Below the pieces are notes generated by a model. The model did not search any database, was not told the DNA's origin, and worked only from the letters and a program-made list of their open reading frames with translations. From an uncultured Clostridia bacterium (GTDB taxonomy: Bacteria; Bacillota; Clostridia; Christensenellales; Borkfalkiaceae), in the NCBI GenBank assembly GCA_947572415.1, contig CANPBT010000001.1:1-64000 (forward strand): 64,000 nt of DNA, in the 5' to 3' direction. The position numbers and the translations under genes were made by a program. Numbering within the stretch: position 1 is the stretch's first letter; each line of letters begins with the position of its first letter. This document shows, one piece after another, positions 17,429-26,031 of this stretch.

Positions 17429-17463
17429 ATCCCCCGCGGGCAGACTGCCCGCGGGGGATTTTC
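17429..17463 (+). terminator. Strong intrinsic terminator after the DUF1292 gene
   Basis: 13-bp stem CCCCCGCGGGCAG / CTGCCCGCGGGGG followed by ATTTTC. Confidence 0.85.
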
Positions 17464-17501
17464 AGACTTTCAAAAAAATCTTTTATCCGTATTAAAACCG
17501 C

Positions 17502-17663
17502 TTTACAAGTATGTAAATTTTTGTTAAAATACTATCGCTATAAAAATTCACACCCTGCGGGCGGGCGTTCCGTGACGGTAAAATCTTTCAATGCCGTAAT
17601 AAACGCCGAAAAGGCTTCGCCTTAATTGCCGCGCCGCACGGGGAGGTTAACGGAGGAATTACA
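17502..17663 (+). promoter_or_regulatory. rpsB promoter and leader
   Basis: TTTACA (17502-17507), 17 bases, TAAAAT (17525-17530) with TGT extension. The ~125-nt leader contains AAGGC/GCCTT and GCGGGCGGGCG-type elements, and ends with a GGAGG-type site. A ribosomal-protein leader controlled by S2 is plausible but no known motif was recognised. Confidence 0.5.
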
Positions 17664-18449
17664 ATGGCGGTTATTTCAATGAAGCAGCTGCTCGAAGCGG
17701 GCGTACACTTCGGGCACCAGACAAGAAAATGGAACCCTAAAATGGGCAAGTACATCTACGCGGCGCGTAACGATATTCATATTATCGACTTGCAGATTAC
17801 CGTAGGGCTCATCGAAGAAGCGTACAAGTACGTCGTGGAAAGCGTTAAAGATGGCAAGTCCGTTCTTTTCGTAGGCACCAAAAAGCAGGCTCAGGACGCC
17901 GTTAAGGAAGAGGCGGAGCGTTGCGGTATGTACTACGTAAATTCGCGCTGGCTCGGCGGTACGCTCACCAATTTCAAAACCATTCGTTCGCGTATAGACA
18001 GAATGGTCAAGCTCGAAAAAATGGAAACTTCGGGCGAATTCGAGATGCTTCCCAAAAAGGAAGTTGCAAAATTAAAAGAAGAAATGGGCAAGCTTCAGAC
18101 AAACCTTAACGGTATCAGGGATATGTCAAAGCTCCCCGGCGTAATGTTTATCGTCGACCCGCATAACGAGGATATCGCGGTAAACGAAGCGAGAAAGCTC
18201 AATATCCCCATAGTCGCAATCACCGATACCAACTGCGACCCCGACCTAATCGATTACGTTATCCCCGGCAACGACGACGCTATCCGCGCGGTTAAGCTCA
18301 TTTCGTCGGTAATAGCAAACGCCGTTATCGAATCGAATCAGGGTGAAACGCCCGTTCTCGAAATGCCCGAAACCGAGCCTACTTCCATAGAAGAAGTAGT
18401 GGCAATGGAAGAAGCGGTTGAAGTACCCGCGGAAGAAAAAGCTGAATAA
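17664..18449 (+). CDS. rpsB: 30S ribosomal protein S2
   Basis: 261 aa. The typical start '[27 protein letters not shown]', followed by '[35 protein letters not shown]' and '[26 protein letters not shown]'. The last ~30 residues are a Glu-rich tail beyond the core. It starts the common rpsB-tsf pair and has a GGAGG-type Shine-Dalgarno sequence. Confidence 0.98.
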   Translation: MAVISMKQLLEAGVHFGHQTRKWNPKMGKYIYAARNDIHIIDLQITVGLIEEAYKYVVESVKDGKSVLFVGTKKQAQDAVKEEAERCGMYYVNSRWLGGTLTNFKTIRSRIDRMVKLEKMETSGEFEMLPKKEVAKLKEEMGKLQTNLNGIRDMSKLPGVMFIVDPHNEDIAVNEARKLNIPIVAITDTNCDPDLIDYVIPGNDDAIRAVKLISSVIANAVIESNQGETPVLEMPETEPTSIEEVVAMEEAVEVPAEEKAE

Positions 18450-18492
18450 GCAAAAGCTACCCGTCAATATTGAAAATAAGGAGTTTAAGATT

Positions 18493-19398
18493 ATGGCATT
18501 TACGGCAAAAGACGTTATGAATCTGCGTGAAAAGAGCGGCGCGGGTATGTTGGAGTGCAAGAAGGCGCTTACCGACGCCAACGGAGATATGGAAGAGGCT
18601 GTCAAGCTTTTGAGAGAGCGCGGCATTGCCAAAGCAGTCAAAAAGGAAGGCAGGATTGCCGCAGAAGGCGCGGTCGGCGCGTACGTATGCGAAAAGTGCG
18701 GCACGGGCGTGTTGCTTGAAATCAATTGCGAAAGCGATTTCGTTTCGCGCGGCGAAAAATTCCACGAAATAGTGGACAGCGTTGCTAAAGTCGTTGCGGA
18801 AAACAAACCCGCAGACGTTGAAGCGCTTAACGCCTGCAAGCTGGGCGACGGCACCGTTAAGGATTTTATCACCAACCAGACGGCTATCATCGGCGAAAAA
18901 ATTTCTATCCGCAGGTTTGAAATTTTCGTAACGAACGACAAGCTCGAAACCTATATCCATATGGGCGGCAAGGTCGGCGTAATGGTTGAAGCGACAGGCT
19001 TCAAAGCGGGCGAAGAGGTAACTTTGCACGACGTTGCGCTTCAGATTGCGGCGGCAAAACCCTCGTACGTTACCGAAGCGGAGGTCCCCGCAGAGGTTCT
19101 GGACAAGGAAAAGGAAATTATGCTCGTCCAGATGCAGAACGACCCGAAAAACGCGAACAAACCCAAAGAAATACTCGAAAAAATCGTTGCGGGTAAAATG
19201 GGCAAATTCTATCAGGACAATTGCCTTTTGGACCAGCTGTTCGTAAAGGACGACAGCAAAAAGGTAAAGGAAGTTATCGGCAACAAGTTCACGGTTGCAC
19301 GCTTCGTTCGCTTCGAAATGGGCGAAGGGCTCGAAAAGAAGAGCGAGAACCTTCAGGACGAAGTGGCAAAGCAGGTTGCCGCAATGAAAAAGAATTAA
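18493..19398 (+). CDS. tsf: Elongation factor Ts
   Basis: 301 aa. It is the nucleotide exchange factor for EF-Tu. 'MAFTAKDVMNLREKSGAGMLECKKALTDANGD' is the N-terminal UBA-like domain, followed by 'GRIAAEGAVGAYV' and 'NCESDFVSRGEKF'. The start is set by AAGGAG 10 bases upstream. It is 43 bp after rpsB and co-transcribed. Confidence 0.98.
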   Translation: MAFTAKDVMNLREKSGAGMLECKKALTDANGDMEEAVKLLRERGIAKAVKKEGRIAAEGAVGAYVCEKCGTGVLLEINCESDFVSRGEKFHEIVDSVAKVVAENKPADVEALNACKLGDGTVKDFITNQTAIIGEKISIRRFEIFVTNDKLETYIHMGGKVGVMVEATGFKAGEEVTLHDVALQIAAAKPSYVTEAEVPAEVLDKEKEIMLVQMQNDPKNANKPKEILEKIVAGKMGKFYQDNCLLDQLFVKDDSKKVKEVIGNKFTVARFVRFEMGEGLEKKSENLQDEVAKQVAAMKKN

Positions 19399-19408
19399 AT
19401 ACAAATCA

Positions 19409-19440
19409 GAAGCTCCCGCGAATTTTGCGGGAGCTTTTAA
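19409..19440 (+). terminator. Intrinsic terminator after tsf
   Basis: AAGCTCCCGC / GCGGGAGCTT stem with a T-rich 3' side. Confidence 0.85.
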
Positions 19441-19458
19441 AATTAATATTATTAAGGG

Positions 19459-19487
19459 TTGATTTTTGCGTACTTATTTGTTATAAT
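19459..19487 (+). promoter_or_regulatory. pyrH promoter
   Basis: TTGATT, 17 bases, TATAAT. A short leader with AGGAG precedes ATG 19515, so it is leadered. Confidence 0.75.
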
Positions 19488-19514
19488 TGACAAGATAAGA
19501 GTAGGAGTCTGATT

Positions 19515-20225
19515 ATGAAACCCAAATACAAAAGGATACTTATAAAACTTTCCGGCGAAGCGCTTGCCGGCGAAGCGGGGCACGGGCTTGACGAAAGCGT
19601 AATTTCGCGCGTGGTCGGGCAGATTGCCGAAATTCACGCGCTGGGCGTAGAAATCGCGCTGGTTATCGGCGGCGGCAACTTCTGGCGCGGGCGTCAGGGC
19701 AAGCAGATGGACAGGACTACCGCCGACCATATGGGCATGCTTGCGACCGTTATGAATTCGCTTGCAATGATGGACGCGTTGGAGCAGCGCGGTATACCCA
19801 CCCGCGTTCAGACCGCGCTCATTATGACTTCGGTTGCCGAGCCGTATATTTTGAGAAAGGCTTTGCACCACTTCGAAAAGGGCAGGATAGTTATTATGGC
19901 TTGCGGTACGGGCAACCCGTATTGCTCTACCGACACGGCTGCGGCGCAGCGCGCCTGCGAAATTCAGGCGGACGTACTGATGATGGCGAAGAATATCGAC
20001 GGCATTTACGACAGCGACCCCAAGCTCAACTCCGCCGCCGTAAAATACGACCATATAAATTATATCGACGTAATCAAAAACGGCATAAAGGCGATGGACG
20101 CGACCGCCGCGACTATGTGTATGGAAAACGACATACCGGTAATCGCATTCGGGCTTGACGTAAAAGATTCGCTTATAAAAGTTGTCTGCGGGGAAAAACT
20201 CGGCACGATAATAGATAATAAATAA
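19515..20225 (+). CDS. pyrH: UMP kinase
   Basis: 236 aa amino-acid-kinase-fold enzyme converting UMP to UDP. 'RILIKLSGEALAGE' (phosphate loop), 'VIGGGNFWRG', 'DHMGMLATVMNSLAM' and 'GTGNPYCSTDTAAAQRA' are all present. It heads the pyrH-frr-uppS-cdsA cluster. Confidence 0.98.
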   Translation: MKPKYKRILIKLSGEALAGEAGHGLDESVISRVVGQIAEIHALGVEIALVIGGGNFWRGRQGKQMDRTTADHMGMLATVMNSLAMMDALEQRGIPTRVQTALIMTSVAEPYILRKALHHFEKGRIVIMACGTGNPYCSTDTAAAQRACEIQADVLMMAKNIDGIYDSDPKLNSAAVKYDHINYIDVIKNGIKAMDATAATMCMENDIPVIAFGLDVKDSLIKVVCGEKLGTIIDNK

Positions 20226-20238
20226 AAGAGGTGTCAAT

Positions 20239-20811
20239 ATGATTGATAACGAACAGGTTGAGGAATTGCTTTTAATCCTCGACGATAAACTTACGAAAAC
20301 CGTAAACGTCCTTAAAGAGGAATACTCCGCGGTTCGCGCCGGCCGTGCAAACCCGCACGTTCTCGATAAAGTTACGGTCGATTACTACGGCGCGCTTACG
20401 CCCGTTACGCAGACGGCGAGCGTTTCCGTGCAGGAGGGCCGGTGCCTCGTTATCGCCCCGTGGGACGTTTCTATCCTCAAAGGGATAGAGAAAGCCATTC
20501 AGCTTTCGAACATAGGCATTACTCCTACGAACGACGGTAAGGTTATCCGCCTCGTATTCCCCGAGCTTACCGAGGAAAGAAGAAAGGAGCTTTGCAAGCA
20601 GGTTAAAAAGATGGGCGAGGACGCAAAGGTCGCCGCCCGCAACAACCGCCGCGACGCTATGGACGGTATTAAAAAGCTTAAAAACGACAAAACCTTATCC
20701 GAGGACGAAGCCGCGGGCGTGGAAAAGGAAGTGGAAAAAGCCGTTTCCGACGCGGTCGCAAAAATAGACGCGGCGGCTTCCGCGAAAGAAAAGGAAATAA
20801 TGACGGTTTAA
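20239..20811 (+). CDS. frr: Ribosome recycling factor
   Basis: 190 aa, slightly longer than the usual 185. 'LTKTVNVLKEEYSAVRAGRANPHVLDKVTVDYYG' and 'EERRKELCKQVKKMGEDAKVAARNNRRDAM' are the RRF helices. It splits post-termination ribosomes with EF-G. Shine-Dalgarno GAGGTG; 13 bp after pyrH. Confidence 0.98.
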   Translation: MIDNEQVEELLLILDDKLTKTVNVLKEEYSAVRAGRANPHVLDKVTVDYYGALTPVTQTASVSVQEGRCLVIAPWDVSILKGIEKAIQLSNIGITPTNDGKVIRLVFPELTEERRKELCKQVKKMGEDAKVAARNNRRDAMDGIKKLKNDKTLSEDEAAGVEKEVEKAVSDAVAKIDAAASAKEKEIMTV

Positions 20812-20815
20812 CCCG

Positions 20816-21505
20816 ATGGAAAAAAACAAAATTCCGCAGCACGTCGGCATAATTATGGACGGCAACGGCAGATGGGCGAAAAGACGGCTTATGCCCCGTT
20901 CGTTCGGGCATAAGGCGGGTATGAACAGAATGATTGACCTTGCCGAACACGCCAAGGCTACGGGCGTTAAATACCTGACGGTGTACGCGCTTTCGACCGA
21001 AAATCTTTCCCGCCGCCCAAAAGAGGAGCTCGACGGGCTTTTCGGGCTGTTCAGGAAGTATTTCGAAGTAAATATAAAAAAGCTTTACGCTGAAAATGCT
21101 CGCGTAAAAATAATAGGCGATATTGCCGCGCTGCCCGAGGATATAGCCCGTTTGCTGTACGACGGTGAAAAAAACTCACCCGAAAACGCCGAGTTTACCC
21201 TCGTTTTCGCGATAAATTACGGCGGACGCGGCGAAATAGTCAACGCCGTCAACCGTGCGGTGGAAGCGGGCAAAAAGGTCGGCGAAGAGGAATTTTCGTC
21301 GCTGCTGTACACGGACGGCGTGCCCGACCCCGACCTGATAATAAGGACGGGCGGCGAGCTGCGCGTTTCAAACTTCCTTATATGGCAGGCGGCTTATTCC
21401 GAATTCTACTTTACCGACGTGCTTTTTCCCGATTTTTCGGATAAGCAATTCGATAAAGCTTTGAAAGATTATTCCGAGCGCGAAAGGCGTTTCGGCAGCG
21501 TATAA
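20816..21505 (+). CDS. uppS: Undecaprenyl diphosphate synthase (cis-prenyltransferase)
   Basis: 229 aa. The signature 'IIMDGNGRWAKRRLMPRSFGHKAGMN' and C-terminal 'DLIIRTGGELRVSNFLIWQAAYSEFYF' define it. It builds the C55 lipid carrier for peptidoglycan. It lies 4 bp after frr and before cdsA. Confidence 0.97.
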   Translation: MEKNKIPQHVGIIMDGNGRWAKRRLMPRSFGHKAGMNRMIDLAEHAKATGVKYLTVYALSTENLSRRPKEELDGLFGLFRKYFEVNIKKLYAENARVKIIGDIAALPEDIARLLYDGEKNSPENAEFTLVFAINYGGRGEIVNAVNRAVEAGKKVGEEEFSSLLYTDGVPDPDLIIRTGGELRVSNFLIWQAAYSEFYFTDVLFPDFSDKQFDKALKDYSERERRFGSV

Positions 21506-21521
21506 AATTTTAGAGGACGTT

Positions 21522-22406
21522 ATGAAGAAGAGAGTAATTACGGGCGCGGTTTACGTCGCCGTATTCGTTGCTTTGATAGTAATCAAATGGCTTACGCCCG
21601 GCGGTTGGGGCGCGATAGGGTTCGACGCGCTGTTCTGCGCGATTTCCGTAATCGGATGTATCGAAATGCTTAAAGCTTTCAAAGTTGTGGCGTTTCCGCA
21701 GCGGGTCGTGTGCATAGCATACTGCTCGGTTATAGTTCCGCTTTATGCGATAATGGAAATTATGGCTCCCGCAAGCGGCGTGTTCGCTGCGCTGCTCTGT
21801 ACGGGCGTTTACGCGCTGATACTCGCCATATTCTGGTGGACGTCGTTCGGCGAAAGCAATCTGAAGGGCTTTTTGCTCTCGCTCTTTACGATGGGTTATT
21901 GCGGAGTATTGAGCTGCGTGCTTTCGGCGGTGAATCACCTGCGCGAAAATTCGGTTGCGGCGATACTTTTAATGTTTTTCGTCATAATGATTACCGACAG
22001 CGCCGCGCTTATCTTCGGCGTTCTCTTCAAAAAGTGGCTCCCCTACAAGCTCGCGCCTAAAATAAGCCCGAATAAGACTGTAATAGGCGGAATAGGCGGA
22101 CTGTTAGGCGGCATGGTCGCCGCAATCGGCGCGTATTATCTGTACGTGTGGCTGGGCGGATATCTTGAAACGCCGCTCGTTTACTCCGGCAGTATCCCCG
22201 CTGTTGTGGCTTTTCTTCTCATAGGCTTCGTAACGGCGATATTCGACCAGGCGGGCGACCTTTTCGAAAGCTGGATAAAGCGTAAGTGCGGCATAAAGGA
22301 TATGGGCAATCTGCTGCCCGGTCACGGCGGAATACTCGACAGATTCGACAGCATGCTCTTCAGCGGGACTATAATCTTGCTTAGTTTTGCATTAATGCTG
22401 TTATAG
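21522..22406 (+). CDS. cdsA: Phosphatidate cytidylyltransferase
   Basis: 294 aa, about eight transmembrane helices. The C-terminal signature is visible as 'KDMGNLLPGHGGILDRFDSMLFS'. It makes CDP-diacylglycerol, the precursor of acidic phospholipids. A GAGG site precedes the ATG; same operon as uppS. Confidence 0.96.
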   Translation: MKKRVITGAVYVAVFVALIVIKWLTPGGWGAIGFDALFCAISVIGCIEMLKAFKVVAFPQRVVCIAYCSVIVPLYAIMEIMAPASGVFAALLCTGVYALILAIFWWTSFGESNLKGFLLSLFTMGYCGVLSCVLSAVNHLRENSVAAILLMFFVIMITDSAALIFGVLFKKWLPYKLAPKISPNKTVIGGIGGLLGGMVAAIGAYYLYVWLGGYLETPLVYSGSIPAVVAFLLIGFVTAIFDQAGDLFESWIKRKCGIKDMGNLLPGHGGILDRFDSMLFSGTIILLSFALMLL

Positions 22407-22420
22407 TTTGACCGTATTTT

Positions 22421-22443
22421 AGCTTCCCCGTAAGGGGAAGCCT
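22421..22443 (+). repeat. Partial MITE-like repeat (CTTCCCC hairpin end)
   Basis: AGCTTCCCC gtaa GGGGAAGCCTA matches the right half of the dispersed repeat family. Confidence 0.5.
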
Positions 22444-22464
22444 ATTGTGCGCATTTCTATTAAC

Positions 22465-22488
22465 AAAAAAGCTCCGAAAGGAGCTTTT
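22465..22488 (+). terminator. Intrinsic terminator after cdsA
   Basis: AAAAGCTCC gaaa GGAGCTTTT. It overlaps the dxr -35 region. Confidence 0.8.
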
Positions 22489-22517
22489 GTCATTAAATAA
22501 AAAATTTCGGGTATAAT
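22487..22517 (+). promoter_or_regulatory. dxr promoter, predicted leaderless
   Basis: TTGTCA (19-base spacer, longer than ideal) and TATAAT (22512-22517), five bases before ATG 22523; no Shine-Dalgarno sequence. Confidence 0.6.
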
Positions 22518-22522
22518 AGTAA

Positions 22523-23620
22523 ATGAAAAAAGTTTCACTTATAGGCTGTACGGGCAGCATAGGCAGACAGGTTATCGACGTAATCGGGCGATATCCCGAT
22601 AAATTCAAAATAACCGCGCTTGTCGCGGGGCGTGACAGCGAAGCTTTCGACAGGCTTGCCGAACAATTGAAGCCCGAATACCGCGCAACCGCTTCTTCGG
22701 GTGTAATCCCCGAAGAAGCGGTTGCGGGCTGCGATATCGTCTTCAACGCCGCGGGCGGTTTTGCGGGGCTCGGTTACAGCCTCGCGGCGATTAAAGCGGG
22801 CAAAACGCTTGCGCTCGCCAACAAGGAAACACTCGTGTGCGGCGGCGACGTGGTTATGCCGCTTGCGGAAAAGGCGGGCGTGGATATTCTGCCCGTTGAC
22901 AGCGAGCATTCGGCAATCTGGCAGTGCCTGAATTTTAACGGAAACGCGAAGTTCAGAAGGCTCATAATAACGGCGAGCGGCGGCGCGTTCCGCGATTTTA
23001 CGCCCGAACAGCTCGAGGGTGTGACGCCCGAACAGGCGCTCGCTCACCCGACGTGGAAAATGGGCAAAAAAATAACGGTTGACAGCGCAACGCTTATGAA
23101 TAAGGGATATGAAGTAATCGAAGCGCATATACTTTACAAAGCGCCGTATCGCGATATTGAAACGGTAATACAGCCGCAGAGCGTCGTTCACTCGCTTGTG
23201 GAGTTTACAGACGGGGCTGTAATGGCGCAGATGAGTTACCCCACTATGGAGCTGCCCATTCAGCTTGCGTTAAGCTATCCCGAAAGGCTTTCGCTTTCCG
23301 TCGCGCCTATGGATTTCGGTACTGTTTTTTCGCTCGATTTCAAGCCGCTCCCCGATGGGAAATATCCGTGTTTTGCGCTTGCGCTCGAATGCGGCAAGGC
23401 CGGCGGGATAATGCCGTGCGTGCTCAACGCCGCCGACGAGGTCGCGGTGAGCGCGTTTTTGCAAGGCGAAATATCTTTTACGGATATCTATCGCGTAGTG
23501 GACGGGGTTGTGCAAAAAACCGTAAACGATAAAGCGGAAAGCTTCGGTCGGCTTAAACAAGCCGATGAAGCGGCGCGTGCCGCCGCGCGGGAAATTATAG
23601 GGCGCGTTGCTTCCGCATAA
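22523..23620 (+). CDS. dxr: 1-deoxy-D-xylulose 5-phosphate reductoisomerase
   Basis: 365 aa. It commits carbon to the MEP isoprenoid pathway, using NADPH. 'SLIGCTGSIGRQVIDVI' is the nucleotide-binding loop; 'ANKETLVCGGD', 'DSEHSAIWQCL' and 'MNKGYEVIEAHILY' are catalytic regions. It follows cdsA but has its own terminator/promoter boundary. Confidence 0.97.
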   Translation: MKKVSLIGCTGSIGRQVIDVIGRYPDKFKITALVAGRDSEAFDRLAEQLKPEYRATASSGVIPEEAVAGCDIVFNAAGGFAGLGYSLAAIKAGKTLALANKETLVCGGDVVMPLAEKAGVDILPVDSEHSAIWQCLNFNGNAKFRRLIITASGGAFRDFTPEQLEGVTPEQALAHPTWKMGKKITVDSATLMNKGYEVIEAHILYKAPYRDIETVIQPQSVVHSLVEFTDGAVMAQMSYPTMELPIQLALSYPERLSLSVAPMDFGTVFSLDFKPLPDGKYPCFALALECGKAGGIMPCVLNAADEVAVSAFLQGEISFTDIYRVVDGVVQKTVNDKAESFGRLKQADEAARAAAREIIGRVASA

Positions 23621-23621
23621 T

Positions 23622-23738
23622 CAGCCTTTCCCTTTCGTGGGAGGCGGCTTGACCGTCGGGTAAAGACGGATGAGGCAATAAGGCAACCTCATCACCGTTA
23701 CGCAATCGCTTCACGGAGCTTCCAAGAAGTGGAAGCCT
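23622..23738. repeat. Two MITE-like repeat copies head to head
   Basis: A reverse copy (ends GACGGATGAGGC at ~23665-23676) and a forward copy (starts ACCTCATCACCG at 23686) face each other across nine bases; the right end has the CTTCCa...tGGAAGCC hairpin. Same arrangement as at 53422-53545. Confidence 0.6.
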
Positions 23739-23755
23739 GTAATAAGGAAAATTAA

Positions 23756-24868
23756 ATGTTACTTCTCTCGGTTTCTTCTGTAATGAATACCGTTTTAGCG
23801 GTGATTCTTGCAATACTTATTTTGCTCGCTATGATAACCGTGCACGAGTTCGGGCACTATACGGCGGGCAAACTTTTAAAATTCAAAATCAACGAGTTTG
23901 CCATAGGCTTCGGCCCCAAGCTTTTCAAGCGCACGTCGAAAAAGACGGGCGAAGCTTTTTCCGTGCGTATTCTTCCGCTCGGCGGTTTCTGCGCGTTCGA
24001 CGGAGAGGAGGGCGAGGCGGAGCACCCCGACAGCTTTAACAATAAGGCGCCCTGGAAGCGAATAATAGTGCTCGTGTCGGGGCCTTTGATGAATTATCTG
24101 CTGGCGCTGCTGCTTATAATAATTTCACTGCTGTCGTTCGGGCAGATGCTTTTCAAGGTCGGCGCGGTCGCGCCCGCCGAGGGCGTTTACGCCGAATACA
24201 GTCTCAGCGAAAACGACCTTATTACCAACGTCGACGGCAAGGGCATATACCTCACAACCGACCTTATGACGGCCTTAAACGGCAAGCGCGAGGGCGAAAG
24301 CGTTTCGGTTACTGTGCTGCGCGGCGGCGAAAAACATAAAATAGAGGTAAAGCTCCGCGCCGACTGCGATTTTGAAAACTCGGCGGAAACAAGCAAGCTC
24401 TGGCGCGCGCTGGGCATAGGGATTGTCGAGGGCGAAAACGCGAACTACTGGGCGGTAGGCGTCGAAAGTCACCGCTTCGGGTTTTTCGAAACGATAGGGC
24501 GGTCGTTTGTGTACTCGTTTAAAATAGCCGGTACTATTTTCAAGGTGCTGGGCGAGCTTCTGACGGGGCATCTCGGGCTTTCGGCGATGGGCGGGCCCGT
24601 CACTACGATAAAGCTCACTTCCGAAATCGCATCGCAAAGCGTGCAGAACTTTTTCGAAATCGCCGCGTATATAGGCGTAAACCTCGCGGTTTTCAATCTG
24701 CTGCCCATACCCGCGCTGGACGGAAGCAAGGTTATATTCTGCCTTATAGAGTGGATTTTCAGAAAACCCGTGCCGCGCAAGGTCGAGGCGATTATTCACG
24801 CCGTGGGATTTTTCTTTATCCTCGGCTTTGCCGTGCTCGTCGACCTGTTACAGTTTATGCACTGCTGA
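23756..24868 (+). CDS. rseP: Site-2 intramembrane metalloprotease RseP
   Basis: 370 aa. Zinc site 'VHEFGHYTAGK' (HExxH) in TM1 and 'NLLPIPALDGSK' with the third ligand in TM3; a PDZ domain lies between (~residues 130-200). It cleaves transmembrane anti-sigma factors or signal-peptide remnants. The dxr-rseP order is typical. Start has AAGGAAAA upstream. Confidence 0.95.
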   Translation: MLLLSVSSVMNTVLAVILAILILLAMITVHEFGHYTAGKLLKFKINEFAIGFGPKLFKRTSKKTGEAFSVRILPLGGFCAFDGEEGEAEHPDSFNNKAPWKRIIVLVSGPLMNYLLALLLIIISLLSFGQMLFKVGAVAPAEGVYAEYSLSENDLITNVDGKGIYLTTDLMTALNGKREGESVSVTVLRGGEKHKIEVKLRADCDFENSAETSKLWRALGIGIVEGENANYWAVGVESHRFGFFETIGRSFVYSFKIAGTIFKVLGELLTGHLGLSAMGGPVTTIKLTSEIASQSVQNFFEIAAYIGVNLAVFNLLPIPALDGSKVIFCLIEWIFRKPVPRKVEAIIHAVGFFFILGFAVLVDLLQFMHC

Positions 24869-24871
24869 AAT

Positions 24872-24905
24872 AAGCGGCGCGCCTTTTGAAAGGCGCGCCG
24901 CTTTT
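24872..24905. terminator. Bidirectional terminator between rseP and thiT
   Basis: 15-bp arms AAGCGGCGCGCCTTT / AAAGGCGCGCCGCTT around TG, T-rich on both strands. Confidence 0.88.
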
Positions 24906-24907
24906 AT

Positions 24908-25651
24908 TCAATTGTTTTCGGCGGGTTGGTTTTGTGCCGCGTCGGGTTCGGCTGTTGGCTTTTGCTTGTTGTTTTTATCCATAATAGCGAAAAGCTTATC
25001 AAGCGCTTTCGTCTTTGCGAGCGCGTACATCGCGCCTGCCGCGATAACGCAGTCCGCCGGCAGATACACGCACTGGTAAATAAACGAGTAGACGAACATA
25101 TTCGGCGTGGGCAAATCCACCCATATAGAGTCCTGCGCGAAGTAGATAAAGCCGGATATAAGGTGGAATGTAAATCTTGCAACGTAAACGAGCGTTGTGC
25201 CCAAAACAACTTTCGCCGTAACTGGCAGCTTGCCGAACTTCGGCGCGAAGCCCATAAGCCCTATGCTCGCGAACGCGAGTACGTAGTCTAAAACGAAAGT
25301 CATCGGCGTAAGTATATACGGGTTCGTGATAAAGTCGAAAAGTCCGACGACGATACCCGCCAGAGTGCCTTTAATCGGCCCGAACTTATACGCGTAGATG
25401 AGCGGGGGGACCATTCTCGCAAGCGTAATCGAGCCGCCGTACTGCACGGGCGAAACCTTGATAAAGGACAGTGCGACCGAAGCGGCGATACATATGCCCG
25501 CGAATGCGATTTCGTTAGTGGAAAACTTTTTGCCGAATAAACACATTACGGCGAGGATTACGATTAAAAGCGCAATGGCTCCGATAGAAATCCACGTTAC
25601 GATGTCCGTCGTCTTTTCGCTGACGGCGAGAAGCTGGGAAGAAAGAAACAT
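24908..25651 (-). CDS. thiT: ThiT-like thiamine ECF-transporter S component
   Basis: 247 aa, six transmembrane helices. 'VQYGGSITLARMVPPLIYAYKFGPIKGTLAGIVVGLFDF' and 'FVLDYVLAFASIGLMGF' match the thiamine-binding ThiT family. It has extra N-terminal (residues 1-40) and Asp/Gln-rich C-terminal (~225-247) parts beyond the compact family length. A TPP riboswitch, terminator and AAAGGAG site precede it, which strongly supports thiamine uptake. It needs an EcfA/A'/T module encoded elsewhere. Confidence 0.92.
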   Translation of the reverse strand: MFLSSQLLAVSEKTTDIVTWISIGAIALLIVILAVMCLFGKKFSTNEIAFAGICIAASVALSFIKVSPVQYGGSITLARMVPPLIYAYKFGPIKGTLAGIVVGLFDFITNPYILTPMTFVLDYVLAFASIGLMGFAPKFGKLPVTAKVVLGTTLVYVARFTFHLISGFIYFAQDSIWVDLPTPNMFVYSFIYQCVYLPADCVIAAGAMYALAKTKALDKLFAIMDKNNKQKPTAEPDAAQNQPAENN

Positions 25652-25671
25652 AAAAACTCCTTTTACCGTCG

Positions 25672-25704
25672 TAAAAATATAGCGCTCCCCTATAAGGGGA
25701 ACGC
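25672..25704 (-). terminator. Riboswitch-controlled terminator before thiT
   Basis: On this strand GCGTTCCCC ttata GGGGAGCGC (one G-U pair) is followed by TATATTTTT. It is placed between the TPP aptamer and the thiT start, so it should be the off-state structure. Confidence 0.75.
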
Positions 25705-25719
25705 AAAATCATCTCTTTG

Positions 25720-25928
25720 TACTATCGCTCAACCATTACGTTGCCGATTCAAAGGGTATAATCTCAGCCTGCAGATATACTTCGCATCTCTTCGTTGCAC
25801 TTGCGTTTTTATTCAGTCGTGTACATCTGTGTACACTCCTTGCATAAAAGCCGCGTGCGCCTTGACCTGCTCGTATCTTTACGGGCTGTCAAAGTAAGTT
25901 GCGTGGGTATATGAGGCACCCCCGACGG
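25720..25928 (-). ncRNA. TPP riboswitch (Thi box) with an oversized P3 arm
   Basis: Read on the - strand: GGGGGTGCC (25923-25915), then GGCTGAGATTATACCC with CTTTGAA (ends ~25749), then CAAC-GTAATG-GTTG-AGCG (P4/P5). These are the conserved TPP aptamer segments. P3 closes with GCCT/AGGC, but its loop is about 140 nt and contains a dispersed repeat (25774-25880). Thiamine pyrophosphate should reduce thiT expression through the terminator at 25672-25704. Confidence 0.88.
25774..25880 (+). repeat. Dispersed ~105-bp element, copy A (inside TPP riboswitch P3)
   Basis: Shares long matched blocks with copy B at 36169-36274: ATACTTCGCAT, AGTCGTGTAC, TGTACACTCCTTGC, CTGCTCGTATCT. It has a central GTGTACA/TGTACAC hairpin and loosely inverted ends. 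Confidence 0.75.
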
Positions 25929-25964
25929 TATATTAAATTTGTTCGCTTTTTCAAGCGTAATTAA

Positions 25965-25993
25965 ATTATAATTAAAAACACGTTCAAAGTCAA
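25965..25993 (-). promoter_or_regulatory. thiT promoter
   Basis: TTGACT (25993-25988), 17 bases, TATAAT (25970-25965). It lies back to back with the yfbR promoter and leads into the TPP riboswitch. Confidence 0.75.
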
Positions 25994-26022
25994 TTGAAAT
26001 TTACAAAAATTTGTATTATAAT
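25994..26022 (+). promoter_or_regulatory. yfbR-like gene promoter, predicted near-leaderless
   Basis: TTGAAA (25994-25999), 17 bases, TATAAT (26017-26022); nine bases to ATG 26032, leaving a leader of ~3 nt. No Shine-Dalgarno sequence. Confidence 0.72.
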
Positions 26023-26031
26023 ACTGTCACT

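Noticed and set aside
18457-19404. 315-codon minus-strand frame opposite tsf
   Set aside because: Long only because of tsf codon bias; Phe/Cys-rich nonsense sequence, no Shine-Dalgarno site.
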